The notes under the pieces are model-generated. The model saw only the letters and a list, made by a program, of their open reading frames with translations, did no database searches and had not been told where the DNA came from. Positions 35,135 through 44,672 of a stretch of 64,000 nucleotides of DNA are shown here, in pieces. Position 1 is the stretch's first letter. Every line of letters begins with the position of its first letter. This stretch comes from Sphingobacterium sp. UBA4616 (lineage in GTDB: Bacteria > Bacteroidota > Bacteroidia > Sphingobacteriales > Sphingobacteriaceae): contig DGIS01000025.1 of NCBI GenBank assembly GCA_002386525.1, positions 422,086 to 486,085 of the forward strand. Reading direction: 5' to 3'. A program made the translations under genes and the position numbers.

Positions 35135-36121
35135 TTATGATCTTATTGCCGAAAAATTATCAATAATCTTCATCAAAACCAATGCTTCTTCAATCGGAGA
35201 TGGATTTGGCCCGGTACCCGTGAAATATTCTACTGTACGCGAAATCATCGGCAATTGAATATTTTCAGGATGGTCAAATGTAAATTCCTTCTCTTCTAAC
35301 GTAGTATGAACAGCAACAGTATTTCCAAAAATGGGGAAAGTAATACGACCAAGGCTTCCAATAATTTCACACCTGTCTATCTGATTTTCTTTGGCAACAT
35401 TGAAGCACCAACTTCCTTGAAACACAAGCTGGTTTTCAAACAAAATGGTCCCTGTCGTTTGATCTGCAATGGCACTTTTGTCATCCTGAATTAAACTAAA
35501 ACCATCATAGGATACAGGCATCCCAAAAAGATAGAGCATTAAGTCTAGCTGATGAGGGGCTAAATCAAAAAAATAACCTCCTCCGGAAACGGCAGGATCA
35601 GTACGCCAATCGCCGGCATCCTTCGTCACCAAATCTGGAGTTCTGCTTTGCCACAAACGTAGTTGCACCGTTCTCAACTCGCCGATTGCACGTTGGTCAA
35701 TAAGTTCCTTAACTTTCAAAAAAAGAGGCAATGCTCTTCGATAATGTGCTACAACCAACTTTCCGCCCCTGGCTTTTACTTCCTCCAGTAAAGATTCAGC
35801 TTCCTGCGCATTTAACGTGACAGGTTTTTCTACATAAACATGTTTTCCTTTACGTAAAGCAGACAGTGCGTACGCAAGATGAGACGACGGCGGTGTTGCA
35901 ATATAAATCGCATTGATATCGATATTATCAAGTAAATCTTCGGCCTGTGAATACCACAAAGGAACGTGGTGTCTCTCGGCATAGTCAGCAGCTTTGGCCG
36001 CATCCCTTCGCATGACAGCCATAAGCTGACTATTAGCAACAAGATTTAGCGCAGGCCCGCTTTTTTTTTCCGTGACATCACCACATCCGATGATGCCCCA
36101 GACAACTTTATGATTTTCCAT
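35135..36121 (-). CDS. Gfo/Idh/MocA-family oxidoreductase, cytoplasmic
   Basis: 328 residues without signal peptide. NAD(P)-binding Rossmann domain (VVWGIIGCGDVTEKKSG; IYIATPPSSHLAYALSAL), the EKPV motif with catalytic Lys (VYVEKPVTLNAQE), and a C-terminal domain with DLAPHQLDLMLYLFG, where the His is a usual catalytic candidate. Such enzymes act on inositols, sugars or biliverdin-like substrates; nothing here decides among them. It runs in the same direction as the exported paralogue, but the 254-bp gap leaves cotranscription uncertain. Confidence 0.88.
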   Translation of the reverse strand: MENHKVVWGIIGCGDVTEKKSGPALNLVANSQLMAVMRRDAAKAADYAERHHVPLWYSQAEDLLDNIDINAIYIATPPSSHLAYALSALRKGKHVYVEKPVTLNAQEAESLLEEVKARGGKLVVAHYRRALPLFLKVKELIDQRAIGELRTVQLRLWQSRTPDLVTKDAGDWRTDPAVSGGGYFFDLAPHQLDLMLYLFGMPVSYDGFSLIQDDKSAIADQTTGTILFENQLVFQGSWCFNVAKENQIDRCEIIGSLGRITFPIFGNTVAVHTTLEEKEFTFDHPENIQLPMISRTVEYFTGTGPNPSPIEEALVLMKIIDNFSAIRS

Positions 36122-36520
36122 AAGATATTTTCAAATTATTGCTAAAATGCCCCCCCATTCTTCCCTCATCTAAGACCAATTGTGTGATACCAAGATCCAA
36201 AGCGGCAACTGCTGTTTTCTGCTATACAGATTAAATATCAAGTTCATGTTCTGCTATCGGTTTGGACTGATTGCCGCATGCTAAAATTTATACCTGCAAA
36301 ATACAAAACTATTTGCAACGGTTCAGCTTATTTTCCGCTTTCATATGGTCCAACCGAATGCCTTAAATATTATTTCGATTAGCAGCAAGATCAGATGAAT
36401 TTGTACAATAGGCTTTGCTGAATAATTTTTTTTGCTTTGAAAAGTATTTATATTGCATATAAAAAGCATTTTATCTAAGTTTGGGGTTATCCAAAACTAA
36501 AGGGATTAATTAGGCATCAC
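36122..36520. other. Divergent intergenic region (399 bp)
   Basis: AT-rich gap between the cytoplasmic Gfo/Idh/MocA gene and the LytS-like kinase. The only clear signal is the promoter at 36453-36483; no RNA or ORF was recognised. Confidence 0.5.
36453..36483 (+). promoter_or_regulatory. Promoter of the LytS/LytTR operon
   Basis: TTG (36453-36455), 20-nt spacer, TAAGTTTG (36476-36483), matching the Bacteroidota -33/-7 pattern; the kinase ATG follows 38 nt later. Confidence 0.6.
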
Positions 36521-37561
36521 ATGATCGGCAGATTTTTCAGAAAATTCTATTTACATATTGTCATCTGGACAATATTACTGCTCTTACCCTTTATTATCTA
36601 TCTTTACCAACCGGATAAGATTGCAGATTTCAAGCCCTATTCAGCATTATCGCATTTAGTAAATATCGTATTCCTGGCTACCCATTTTTATTTACATTGT
36701 TACATTGTCGCACCGACCTATTTTTTCGGCCGTAGAAAGATCTTTGTGCTATTGATAGCACTAGGATTCGCTACTTATGTAGCTCTGAATTATACCATAG
36801 TCTATTTTAACCCAGATGGAGAACTCGCTCATCTGATGAAGGAGAATATTCTTTTTGTCCGCCTGGTGATCGGTCCAGGTATTATTTATTCCCTCTGTAT
36901 GATTACTTCTTCCATGATCTTTCTGTATGACGAACAGGCTAGACAAAAAGAACTCAATAAACAGATTGCACTGGAAAAAACGACGGCAGAACTAACCATG
37001 CTAAAACTTCAGATCAGCCCGCATTTCCTGTTCAATACACTCAATAATATCCGTTGGCTTATCCGCAAACAGTCTCCCGATTCCGAAGGGACTATTGTTA
37101 AGCTATCCGAAATGCTTCGGTATATTCTTTATGAAGTAGATGGCCCCAAAGTCGAGCTGTTTAAAGAAATCGATCATATGCGCAACTTCATTGATCTACA
37201 AACTCTTCGTCTTCCGATTGAAGGAAATGTAAGCCTAGCTATTGAAGATACCGTCAAAAACAGGCTCATCCCCCCTCTACTGTTCATACATTTTGTAGAA
37301 AATGCTTTCAAGTACGGTGTGGACAGTAAAACTGCACCCCAGATACAATTTCAATTTAAGGAAATTGAAGGTGGAATTGTCTTCACATCCCGCAATAGAA
37401 TCTTAAAACATACAGAAACACGTCCAAATGAAGGTATAGGACTGATGAATGTACATAGAAGATTGCAATTACTATATCCCAATCGTCATGATCTTAAGAT
37501 TATAAAGACCGACGACGGAGATTTTGAAGTAACACTCAAACTGATGACTGATGAAGATTAA
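36521..37561 (+). CDS. LytS/YehU-type sensor histidine kinase
   Basis: 346 residues. Four predicted transmembrane helices in residues 8-135, a short coiled coil (QARQKELNKQIALEKTTAEL), then the PF06580-type kinase core with the phospho-acceptor in QISPHFLFNTLNNIRWLI (His near 167) and a HATPase domain (LLFIHFVENAFKYGV; NEGIGLMNVHRRLQLLY). No separate extracellular sensor domain, so the signal is probably sensed in the membrane. It overlaps its response regulator by 11 bp. Confidence 0.94.
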   Translation: MIGRFFRKFYLHIVIWTILLLLPFIIYLYQPDKIADFKPYSALSHLVNIVFLATHFYLHCYIVAPTYFFGRRKIFVLLIALGFATYVALNYTIVYFNPDGELAHLMKENILFVRLVIGPGIIYSLCMITSSMIFLYDEQARQKELNKQIALEKTTAELTMLKLQISPHFLFNTLNNIRWLIRKQSPDSEGTIVKLSEMLRYILYEVDGPKVELFKEIDHMRNFIDLQTLRLPIEGNVSLAIEDTVKNRLIPPLLFIHFVENAFKYGVDSKTAPQIQFQFKEIEGGIVFTSRNRILKHTETRPNEGIGLMNVHRRLQLLYPNRHDLKIIKTDDGDFEVTLKLMTDED

Positions 37562-38264
37562 ATGTATATTGATTGATGATGAACCCTTCGCGCTCAATAT
37601 TCTTGAAGACGACTTATTAAATTTTGAACATATTGAGGTCGCCGGTAAATTTAATGCCACGGCCGAAGCTAAAGAATATTTAAAAGATCACCATATTGAC
37701 TTGATTTTTCTTGATATCGAAATGCCCGATCAATTGGGCACGCAATTTATTCGGGAACTCACTCCTCGCCCGCTGGTTATCTTTACCACTGCCTACCACC
37801 AATATGCAGTCGAAGGTTTCGAGCTAAATGCCCTAGATTATCTCCTTAAACCGATTTCAAAGACCCGACTTGCCGCCGCAGTCCAAAAAGCGGAAGAAAG
37901 CATGCTGCTCCGTTCGAAACAACCTGCTGTACAAGATCACATTATGGTCAATGTAGAATACAAAAAGACAAGAATATCACTCCATGAGATCAGTTACATT
38001 GAAGGTTTGAAAGACTATGTAAAGATCTATCTGGTAGACCGAGAATCGCCACTTCTTACGCGTAGTAACCTACGAGGGATGGAAAAAATATTACCTACTA
38101 CAGACTTTCTCCGCGTACATAATTCCTTTATTGTCAACAAAAACCGTATTGAGAAAATCTCCCAAAATAGACTAACGTTGCCCGAAGCAGCTCTTCCTAT
38201 TGGTAAAAAATACATCAAAAATATTGAACAGTTAACATCATATCTCCGGATTGCATCGCTCTAA
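37551..38264 (+). CDS. LytTR-family response regulator
   Basis: 237 residues. REC domain with DDEP start, phospho-acceptor Asp55 (LIFLDIEMPD), switch Thr (FTTAYHQYAVEGF) and Lys (LLKPISK). The C-terminal LytTR DNA-binding domain begins near residue 130 (ISYIEGLKDYVKIYL; FLRVHNSFIVNKNRIEKI). Partner of the overlapping LytS-like kinase. The TonB-dependent receptor gene starts 124 nt downstream on the same strand and may be a target. Confidence 0.95.
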   Translation: MKIKCILIDDEPFALNILEDDLLNFEHIEVAGKFNATAEAKEYLKDHHIDLIFLDIEMPDQLGTQFIRELTPRPLVIFTTAYHQYAVEGFELNALDYLLKPISKTRLAAAVQKAEESMLLRSKQPAVQDHIMVNVEYKKTRISLHEISYIEGLKDYVKIYLVDRESPLLTRSNLRGMEKILPTTDFLRVHNSFIVNKNRIEKISQNRLTLPEAALPIGKKYIKNIEQLTSYLRIASL

Positions 38265-38388
38265 AGATCCATTCGTCTACACATTCGCTCCTTCGGTCTA
38301 CAGATGGTTGCATAGCTAAAAAATCCTTTTCAAATTTGTGTACTATTATGTAGCCTAATCCGCATAAAGATAGTATAGCAAAGAAAAA

Positions 38389-40920
38389 ATGAAAAGATTG
38401 ATAGCAATAGCATTAATGGCAACCACTGTTGCCGCTGTACACGCTCAAGCACCCGCAGGAGGACGACCTGCTTTCGCAATTTCTGAAGGCCAGATCTCGG
38501 GCCAAATTGTAGACAACGAAGGAAAACCTATTTCGCAAGCTTCGGTTAATTTATTAAAGGTCATTATAGACCAAACAACAGGTAAGGAAAGGGAAATTCT
38601 TATAAAAAGCACCAGTTCCTCGGAAAACGGAAAGTTCAATTTCTCCGCCATTTCGGCAAGAGAAAAATGGAAGCTTAAAATCAGCTCTGTCGGATACACT
38701 CCAATAGACCTTTCGGTAGATTATAGCGACAATAAAGCAACAAGTAAAGATCTGGGTGCAATCAAATTGGAAAATGACAACCGTAAACTCGATGAAGTTA
38801 CCGTCACCGGCCGCAAGGCACTTCTCGAAATGGACATCGACAAAAAAGTATTCAATGTGGAGAAAAATATTGTTGCCGCTGGTGGAACAGCCATTGATGT
38901 ACTCCGAAATATGCCTTCGGTACAAGTCGATATTGACGGAAACGTAAAACTGAGAAATGCAGCTCCCACCATTTTTGTCGATGGAAAACCGACCACACTC
39001 ACTCCCGACCAGATTCCTGCCGACGTGATCGACAAAATCGAAATTATTACAAATCCATCTGCCAAATATGACGCTTCGGGAAGTATGGCCGGTATCCTCA
39101 ACATTATTCTGAAGAAAAATAAGAAAGCCGGATATAACGGTATGGTCACCCTGGGTGGAGATCGTTTTGGCGGCACCAACTTTATGGGTAGTCTAAATCT
39201 ACGTCAGAATAAATTCAATATATCACTGACCGGAATGAATATGCGCATGCGCACCAACACCGAAGGCGACAGTCGCCGTATCAGTACAATTAACGGTGTG
39301 GAGTCTGAAGTAGATCAGGATATCGAAGGCAAAACAAAAGGTATGATCACCTTTGGCCGATTGGGTGTGGATTACGATTTAAGCCCCAAAACTACCCTAT
39401 CTGTTGCAGGAGTATTGGTACAAGGTAAATTTAAGCCGAATGAAAACTCAACAATATCGACCACTTCTGCAGGCAGTACCTCAATGAGCGATCGGATCTC
39501 CGAATCTGAAAGAAGCTTCAAACCACGTGGATTGCAAGCCGGTCTTGTCCAAAAATTCAAAACTGAAGGCGAGGAATTGTCTGTCGATTTCAATTACTTT
39601 GGCGGCACCAACACATCAAACGGCCTGTATACAACCAACTATCTCAATTTCGACAGGAAGATCAGCGGAACACAGATCCAAAAAAACATCGGTTCCGGAG
39701 ACAATCAGTTCATGACTGTTCAGGCAGACTATGTCAAACCATTCAAAAATGGCATGAAACTCGAAACTGGCGTACGAGCGCAGATCAATAAACTTAAAAA
39801 CCTCAACAATAACTTCTTAAAAGCCGTAGATAAAGATGATTTTGAAAATATCACCGCAGCTTCAGCAAACTATAACAATAAGAACAGCGTTTATGCTGCC
39901 TATGCCTCATTGGGTGGCAATTTAAAAGATTGGGTTTCTTATAAGGTTGGTTTACGTGCCGAGAGTTCAACTTACGACGGAGAACTTCTGAATACAAATG
40001 AAAAGTTCCACAATAAATACCCGCTTAGCTTGTTCCCTTCGTTATTTTTGAGCAAAAAAATAACCGAAAAAGACCAAATACAGATGAGTGTAACCCGTCG
40101 TGTCAACCGTCCTAATTTTTTCCAGCTCATCCCTTTTGTTGACTACACAGATAGCTTGAATATTACGCGCGGTAATCCGGATCTTGTACCTGAATTTACT
40201 ACATCGGGCGAATTGTCCTATAGTCGTACACATGGAAAAGGTACATTTTTGGCAACGGTCTACTATAAACGTACAAACAACCTGATTACACGTTATCTGA
40301 CACAAGAACTGAATCCGGTCACAAACAAAATGGACTTCATTAACACCTATATCAATGCCAACTCCAGCAAAAATTATGGGGCCGAATTCACGTATACCAA
40401 TACGCTTAAAAAATGGTGGGATCTGACGGCAGACCTTAACTTCTACAATTCTAAAATTGAAGTCGACGAACAAACACCATCGGAAGGTATGTGGACCGTA
40501 TTTGGAAAATTGAACAATACGTTCAACTTACAGAAAAACTGGAATCTGCAGCTTGCCTTTGAATATCAAGGCAAAACAAATATGCCTGTAACGCAGGCTC
40601 AAACATTTGGCCCACCTATGAACCAAGCGCAAAGCTCTTCACAAGGGTATATCAAACCATTCTATGGTATCGACTTTGCCATCAAAAAAAGCTTCTTAAA
40701 GAATCAGGCTGCCTCAGCAACTCTGGCAATCAACGATATCTTCAGAACACGAGGCAATACAATCGTTTCCTCCGGAGAAGGGTTTTCTCAAACCTATTAC
40801 CGTCTTTCAAATCCACAATTGATCAAATTGAATCTTTCCTACCGCTTTGGAAAAATGGATATGAACATGTTTAAGAAAAATAAAAACACGAATGCCATGG
40901 AAGGCATACAAATGCAATAG
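38389..40920 (+). CDS. TonB-dependent receptor with outer-membrane beta-barrel (PF14905-like)
   Basis: 843 residues. Signal peptide to about residue 20 (AAVHAQ), carboxypeptidase-regulatory-like domain about 33-130 (ISGQIVDNEGKPISQASVNLL), plug domain (DEVTVTGRKALLEMDIDKK; APTIFVDGKPTTLTPDQIP; GSMAGILNIILKK), then a beta-barrel with repeated aromatic-ended strands. It belongs to the short-plug family that usually lacks a SusD partner, and none is present here. Substrate unknown: peptide, metal-chelate or small-molecule import are all possible. It follows the LytS/LytTR pair and ends in a strong terminator. Confidence 0.9.
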   Translation: MKRLIAIALMATTVAAVHAQAPAGGRPAFAISEGQISGQIVDNEGKPISQASVNLLKVIIDQTTGKEREILIKSTSSSENGKFNFSAISAREKWKLKISSVGYTPIDLSVDYSDNKATSKDLGAIKLENDNRKLDEVTVTGRKALLEMDIDKKVFNVEKNIVAAGGTAIDVLRNMPSVQVDIDGNVKLRNAAPTIFVDGKPTTLTPDQIPADVIDKIEIITNPSAKYDASGSMAGILNIILKKNKKAGYNGMVTLGGDRFGGTNFMGSLNLRQNKFNISLTGMNMRMRTNTEGDSRRISTINGVESEVDQDIEGKTKGMITFGRLGVDYDLSPKTTLSVAGVLVQGKFKPNENSTISTTSAGSTSMSDRISESERSFKPRGLQAGLVQKFKTEGEELSVDFNYFGGTNTSNGLYTTNYLNFDRKISGTQIQKNIGSGDNQFMTVQADYVKPFKNGMKLETGVRAQINKLKNLNNNFLKAVDKDDFENITAASANYNNKNSVYAAYASLGGNLKDWVSYKVGLRAESSTYDGELLNTNEKFHNKYPLSLFPSLFLSKKITEKDQIQMSVTRRVNRPNFFQLIPFVDYTDSLNITRGNPDLVPEFTTSGELSYSRTHGKGTFLATVYYKRTNNLITRYLTQELNPVTNKMDFINTYINANSSKNYGAEFTYTNTLKKWWDLTADLNFYNSKIEVDEQTPSEGMWTVFGKLNNTFNLQKNWNLQLAFEYQGKTNMPVTQAQTFGPPMNQAQSSSQGYIKPFYGIDFAIKKSFLKNQAASATLAINDIFRTRGNTIVSSGEGFSQTYYRLSNPQLIKLNLSYRFGKMDMNMFKKNKNTNAMEGIQMQ

Positions 40921-41240
40921 CGAATATTTTATAAAAAAAAGGGTATTTTCTAACGAAAATACCCTTTTTTTTTGTTTAATAGCCCCGAAGAAGTGGACCT
41001 CCAAAATCACCGTATCACGATCCATTATTCAGTATTCAATCGATTATTTTTCAATAAAAATACCATATTTCAAAAAAAAATATTAACTTGAATACTAGAA
41101 ACATTAATCACAAATGTTTTTAACCAAAACAGTTTGAGCGTCGATTGCGCCGAATACATCAATAATTTTTTTCACGTGTGAATATAAAGCGGAAACGTCC
41201 GCCAAATACGCACGCAAACATTAAAAAATAGTTAAAATTT
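40921..41240. other. Intergenic region (320 bp)
   Basis: Contains the receptor terminator (40933-40973) and, 39 nt before the AraC-type start, a small hairpin GCGGA-AACG-TCCGC (41189-41202) that could be an operator. Otherwise AT-rich and featureless. Confidence 0.5.
40933..40973 (+). terminator. Strong intrinsic terminator after the TonB-dependent receptor
   Basis: GGGTATTTTC (40941-40950) pairs perfectly with GAAAATACCC (40955-40964); the stem is extended by an A-run before and a T-run after it. It begins 12 nt past the stop codon. Confidence 0.92.
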
Positions 41241-42122
41241 GTGCCAAATTATCCTCTCGCATTAAAATGGATTACATTCTGTGCAGGCAATGTAAAAGTT
41301 TGTGGTTCACATGTAGAACATCAAGGTTTTTTATTCAAATTATGGAGGGTTACAAATTACACCATTCAAGTTAAGAATAATGAAAAATTTGTATTTACTT
41401 TATTGCAATCAAAAGGTGGTATTCATCTAATTGACCAGAAAAAATATCCGTTAGAAAGCTATCAAATTCATTTAATTTTTCCAGGACAGTCAAGTTCCTT
41501 CTCTTGTATGGAAGAGACCACTGCTTATCAGTTTAAACTCTCTAGACAAAATTTCGAAAAGCTATGTCTTTGCCTTCCTATCAATATGAAGTTACTAAGG
41601 CATAACCCTATAATAGACATCACGGAATATCAATTTGAAATACTACGTAACGATTTACAACAAATAGGATCGGAACTTTCTCGAATTCAACCGCTATTTA
41701 AAATTTTAGGGACACGTGCATCACTTAGCTTACAGGAAATTAATCGGATTCTGATGGATCGGATTGGATATCCCCGATCGTCATCCCTTCCAGTAACTTT
41801 AAATAAATTCCTAGCGTTGATCGAGCTACATTACAAGGAGCAACATGATGTTGCCTATTATGCACATGCGCTTAATATGACCGAAAATGCGCTTAGGAAG
41901 CTCAGTAATTACCATTTGAATGTTGCGCCACTTAAATTAATACACGAGCGCTTATTAACAGAAGCTAAGTGTCTACTAAGGGCTGCGCCCAATCCAATCA
42001 AGGCGACTATGATTGAACTCGGGTTTCAAGACTTGTCTACATTCTCGCATTTTTTCAAGAAACGAACAAAAATGTCCCCATCAGCATATCAACAAAAATA
42101 CTTCCCGCCTAAAAATTCTTAA
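41241..42122 (+). CDS. AraC-family transcriptional regulator
   Basis: 293 residues. The start is a GTG at 41241: a stop codon lies four codons upstream and the first in-frame ATG is too far downstream to keep the N-terminal domain. Residues 1-180 form a cupin-like ligand-binding region with no recognised family. The AraC double helix-turn-helix spans about 190-290 (YYAHALNMTENALRKLSNYHL; TMIELGFQDLSTFSHFFKKR). The alpha/beta hydrolase gene follows on the same strand; a regulator-target relation is likely only by position. Confidence 0.85.
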   Translation: MPNYPLALKWITFCAGNVKVCGSHVEHQGFLFKLWRVTNYTIQVKNNEKFVFTLLQSKGGIHLIDQKKYPLESYQIHLIFPGQSSSFSCMEETTAYQFKLSRQNFEKLCLCLPINMKLLRHNPIIDITEYQFEILRNDLQQIGSELSRIQPLFKILGTRASLSLQEINRILMDRIGYPRSSSLPVTLNKFLALIELHYKEQHDVAYYAHALNMTENALRKLSNYHLNVAPLKLIHERLLTEAKCLLRAAPNPIKATMIELGFQDLSTFSHFFKKRTKMSPSAYQQKYFPPKNS

Positions 42123-42286
42123 AGTGATTAGCATGCGATCTGATCCTGCGTTGGAATAGTCTTAAATTCATTCACAGCGAAAAAACTGCTATTTACCGAC
42201 ATAAATGGACAGTCCGCCTAAAAAACAAATTATTTAAAGTTCAAGTGATTAACTTCGATAACAACAAATATAACAGAGAAATTCTT

Positions 42287-43285
42287 ATGCCTAAGATCCA
42301 TTTATTAGACTATTTTCCGTCGAAGCTCATTTCGGTAAAAAGGATCAGATTCAACATGCTACTATCGTTGATGGTTCTATATTTTATACCCTATTCACAG
42401 AATGCAAAAGCCCAACAATCAGATTGGTTAACAAAAGATATCATATTTAGGAGTGAGGGCATTCAATTGGCAGGTTCCATACTTCAGCCTAAACATACCC
42501 GTGCGGCCATTGTCCTCGTTCACGGCTCTGGGCAAGAGAAAAGGATGACGGAGTTCGCCTCATTTTTAGCCCAAAATGGTATCGCTGTATTTACCTATGA
42601 CAAACGCGGGGTTGGAAAATCGGAGGGAATCTATGCGGGCCCTGAGGTTGGTACAAATAACATTGACTCCGCTAACCTCAACCTGCTTGCAAAAGATGCG
42701 CAGGCGGCTGTAAAAACTCTCCATCAACAACTGGACAACCCGAATATTCCAATCGGACTGTTGGGATTTAGTCAAGCAGGATGGATCATCCCGTTGGCGG
42801 CCAACAAAAATCCATTGGTCGACTTTTTTGTCTTGTATAGTGGTGCAGTAATTCCGGCACGTGAACAGCTCCGATTTCAGTTCTTCACAAACGGAAAAAA
42901 AGACTTTTGGGATAAACATACGGAAACTGAGGCTCGTCAACATGTGATGAATGATCCAGACCGTTATCAATTTATAAATACCGATCCAATCGCATCACTA
43001 AAAACGACAGCTGCACCTGGACTTTGGCTATTCGGGTCGCAGGATATCCAAATACCGGTAGGCTTATCCATAGAACGCCTCAATGCATTGAAAGCGCAAG
43101 GTAAACCTTTCGAGTATTGCCTATTCCCAGCACTAGATCACAACACAAGCCTTTCAGCATCGGATGAACCAAGTGCTATTGCACTTCAATGGATTAAAAG
43201 CAGGACTAAACGCAAAATCACTCCTTCTCCTCTCGTACAAGAAAATCATAAGAATACCAAAATTTTAGGTGTCCATAAGAATTGA
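42287..43285 (+). CDS. Exported alpha/beta hydrolase (S33-like)
   Basis: About 332 residues from the ATG at 42287; a GTG at 42245 and an ATG at 42356 are alternatives. A signal peptide ends near NAKAQQ. Alpha/beta-hydrolase landmarks: oxyanion-hole region IVLVHGSGQEKRMTEF, FTYDKRGVGKSEG, nucleophile elbow GLLGFSQAGW (Ser), and a late His in ALDHNTSLS; the acid is probably Asp in LFGSQDIQIPV. Activity is probably esterase or peptidase; the substrate is unknown. The last 68 bp overlap the 3' end of the convergent cytolysin-like gene, and the C-terminal tail (SPLVQENHKN onward) looks non-essential. Confidence 0.85.
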   Translation: MPKIHLLDYFPSKLISVKRIRFNMLLSLMVLYFIPYSQNAKAQQSDWLTKDIIFRSEGIQLAGSILQPKHTRAAIVLVHGSGQEKRMTEFASFLAQNGIAVFTYDKRGVGKSEGIYAGPEVGTNNIDSANLNLLAKDAQAAVKTLHQQLDNPNIPIGLLGFSQAGWIIPLAANKNPLVDFFVLYSGAVIPAREQLRFQFFTNGKKDFWDKHTETEARQHVMNDPDRYQFINTDPIASLKTTAAPGLWLFGSQDIQIPVGLSIERLNALKAQGKPFEYCLFPALDHNTSLSASDEPSAIALQWIKSRTKRKITPSPLVQENHKNTKILGVHKN

Positions 43286-44213
43286 GACCACCTAGACTAT
43301 AGCTAATAGGATAATCATAGCTATGCTGTTGCAATTCAAGTTCATTTTTATAATCCGCAACAAGTTTTTTAATTGGGTTAAGACCTGTTGCACGTCTAAT
43401 AAAGCTTTTTTGTCGTCCGCCGCGCAAATATACCAATACGTCTGAACCATTTAAAATCGCTTTATCCAATTCGGTCAGTTGTTGGTTATAAAGTAATTTT
43501 TCTAGGACGTTTTTCAGATCACCACGCGGAAAATCGCTTTCTCCCATTATAATGGAATGCGTACCGTAGTTCACGGATGAAACATAATAAGGATTATATC
43601 CTGTCTTTTTTAATTTTCCAACTTCCTCCTTATTAAAAACCTTTACATAATCCGCTAGATCAACTTGAAGGCTAAATGCAATATGTTCCCGGCGCAATAG
43701 CAAGCTGTTTGCCCTCTTTATTGTGGTCGAATCACGATGGCGAACCAACTTCAGCACACTATCTACGTCAGGGCTATTATTGAGATGATAACGTATCGCC
43801 CTATAGTCGAAAAATGCGCCTACAGAAGATTGCTCCAAAACAGCCGGTTCGCCCCTGCTTTTCTTTGCAAAAGCTCGAATAGCATCATAACCTGGGATGA
43901 TACGAATCGAAGATAAAGTTGGCTGTGTAGATGAAACTGTATTTTTAAAAGGTTTATAATAAGAACGAAGAGCGGTTAATTTTAGCTGCGGTGTCGTGTC
44001 TTTCAATCCCCAGACCGTGCCCAAATGGAAATTCTTGTCTACAGTACCATCCACATAAAACTGAGTCACAGAAAAGCCAACAGAACGTCCTACAAACTTA
44101 TATCTTTTGTCCGTTGCTATTCCATCAATCTCCGTAGCGTCAATATCAGCATCCTCTTTGTCACAACTTGACAAAAAACAAATGCTTAACAACAACAGGA
44201 ATAGATATTTCAT
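43218..44213 (-). CDS. Cholesterol-dependent-cytolysin-like lipoprotein
   Basis: 331 residues; lipoprotein signal with lipobox LSSC (Cys17). The C-terminal half resembles the core of thiol-activated cytolysins: a strand pattern HIAFSLQVDLADYVKVFNKEEV (171-196), NPYYVSSVNYG (207-217) matching the NPPxYVSSVxYGR region, a Gly-Gly pair (YLRGGRQK, 265-266) at the place of the conserved GG, and YPISYS (301-306) matching the PISY segment that in cytolysins leads into domain 4. The protein ends about 25 residues later, so the membrane-binding domain 4 and its undecapeptide are absent. CDC-like proteins without classical features are known in Bacteroidota. Pore formation is possible but unproven. Monocistronic, with its own promoter. 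Confidence 0.6.
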   Translation of the reverse strand: MKYLFLLLLSICFLSSCDKEDADIDATEIDGIATDKRYKFVGRSVGFSVTQFYVDGTVDKNFHLGTVWGLKDTTPQLKLTALRSYYKPFKNTVSSTQPTLSSIRIIPGYDAIRAFAKKSRGEPAVLEQSSVGAFFDYRAIRYHLNNSPDVDSVLKLVRHRDSTTIKRANSLLLRREHIAFSLQVDLADYVKVFNKEEVGKLKKTGYNPYYVSSVNYGTHSIIMGESDFPRGDLKNVLEKLLYNQQLTELDKAILNGSDVLVYLRGGRQKSFIRRATGLNPIKKLVADYKNELELQQHSYDYPISYSLGGLNSYGHLKFWYSYDFLVREEKE

Positions 44214-44293
44214 AATTTAAAAAATCAATAGTCACTTCTGGTGAAGCACTTCTAACTCATCTACCCGTCGGACAATGGACTTTAGATTCTTCT

Positions 44294-44320
44294 CAAATAT
44301 ATACAAAATTCCTAACCCAA
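44294..44320 (-). promoter_or_regulatory. Promoter of the cytolysin-like gene
   Basis: On the minus strand: TTG (44320-44318), 16-nt spacer, TATATTTG (44301-44294), a perfect -7 element. The ATG is about 80 nt downstream. Confidence 0.5.
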
Positions 44321-44602
44321 CATACATAAAAATAAGAATAACAACACGATACAATGCTAAGGGAGGCTACGCACCTAAAAAGTTAAAATAAGATCAACTA
44401 TTAATACGTGCAAAAAGATCATCTAAAACACGAAACTTTATTCATCCTTATGGAATCGACGATTTTTTTAATGATTGCCACCATTAAGTCTAATTTCCAC
44501 AATCAAAAGACTATAAATAGCCAATATAGCGATTAAAACTAAAACAACCTAACACCAAATTATAACTAATAACAGTTTTCATTTATTTTTAATACAGTAG
44601 TT

Positions 44603-44672
44603 ACTCACTGCTCGTTCAGTTTTTACTGAATCATCAGTGAGCAAGCACTGAACGAGCACTGAACAAGCACTG
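44603..44672. repeat. Symmetrical hairpin followed by three 11-bp repeats
   Basis: Nested stems: TCACTG (44605-44610)/CAGTGA (44635-44640) outside, TTCAGT (44615-44620)/ACTGAA (44625-44630) inside, separated by 4-nt internal loops on both sides and a TTTT apex. Directly after it, an 11-bp unit (gagcaagcact, gaacgagcact, gaacaagcact) occurs three times from 44639 to 44671. TGCTCGTTCAGT (44609-44620) is also an exact inverted copy of 44647-44658, so two alternative foldings are possible. Confidence 0.6.

Noticed and set aside
44603..44672. CRISPR array
   Set aside because: The repeats are 11 bp, adjacent without spacers, and no cas genes are present.
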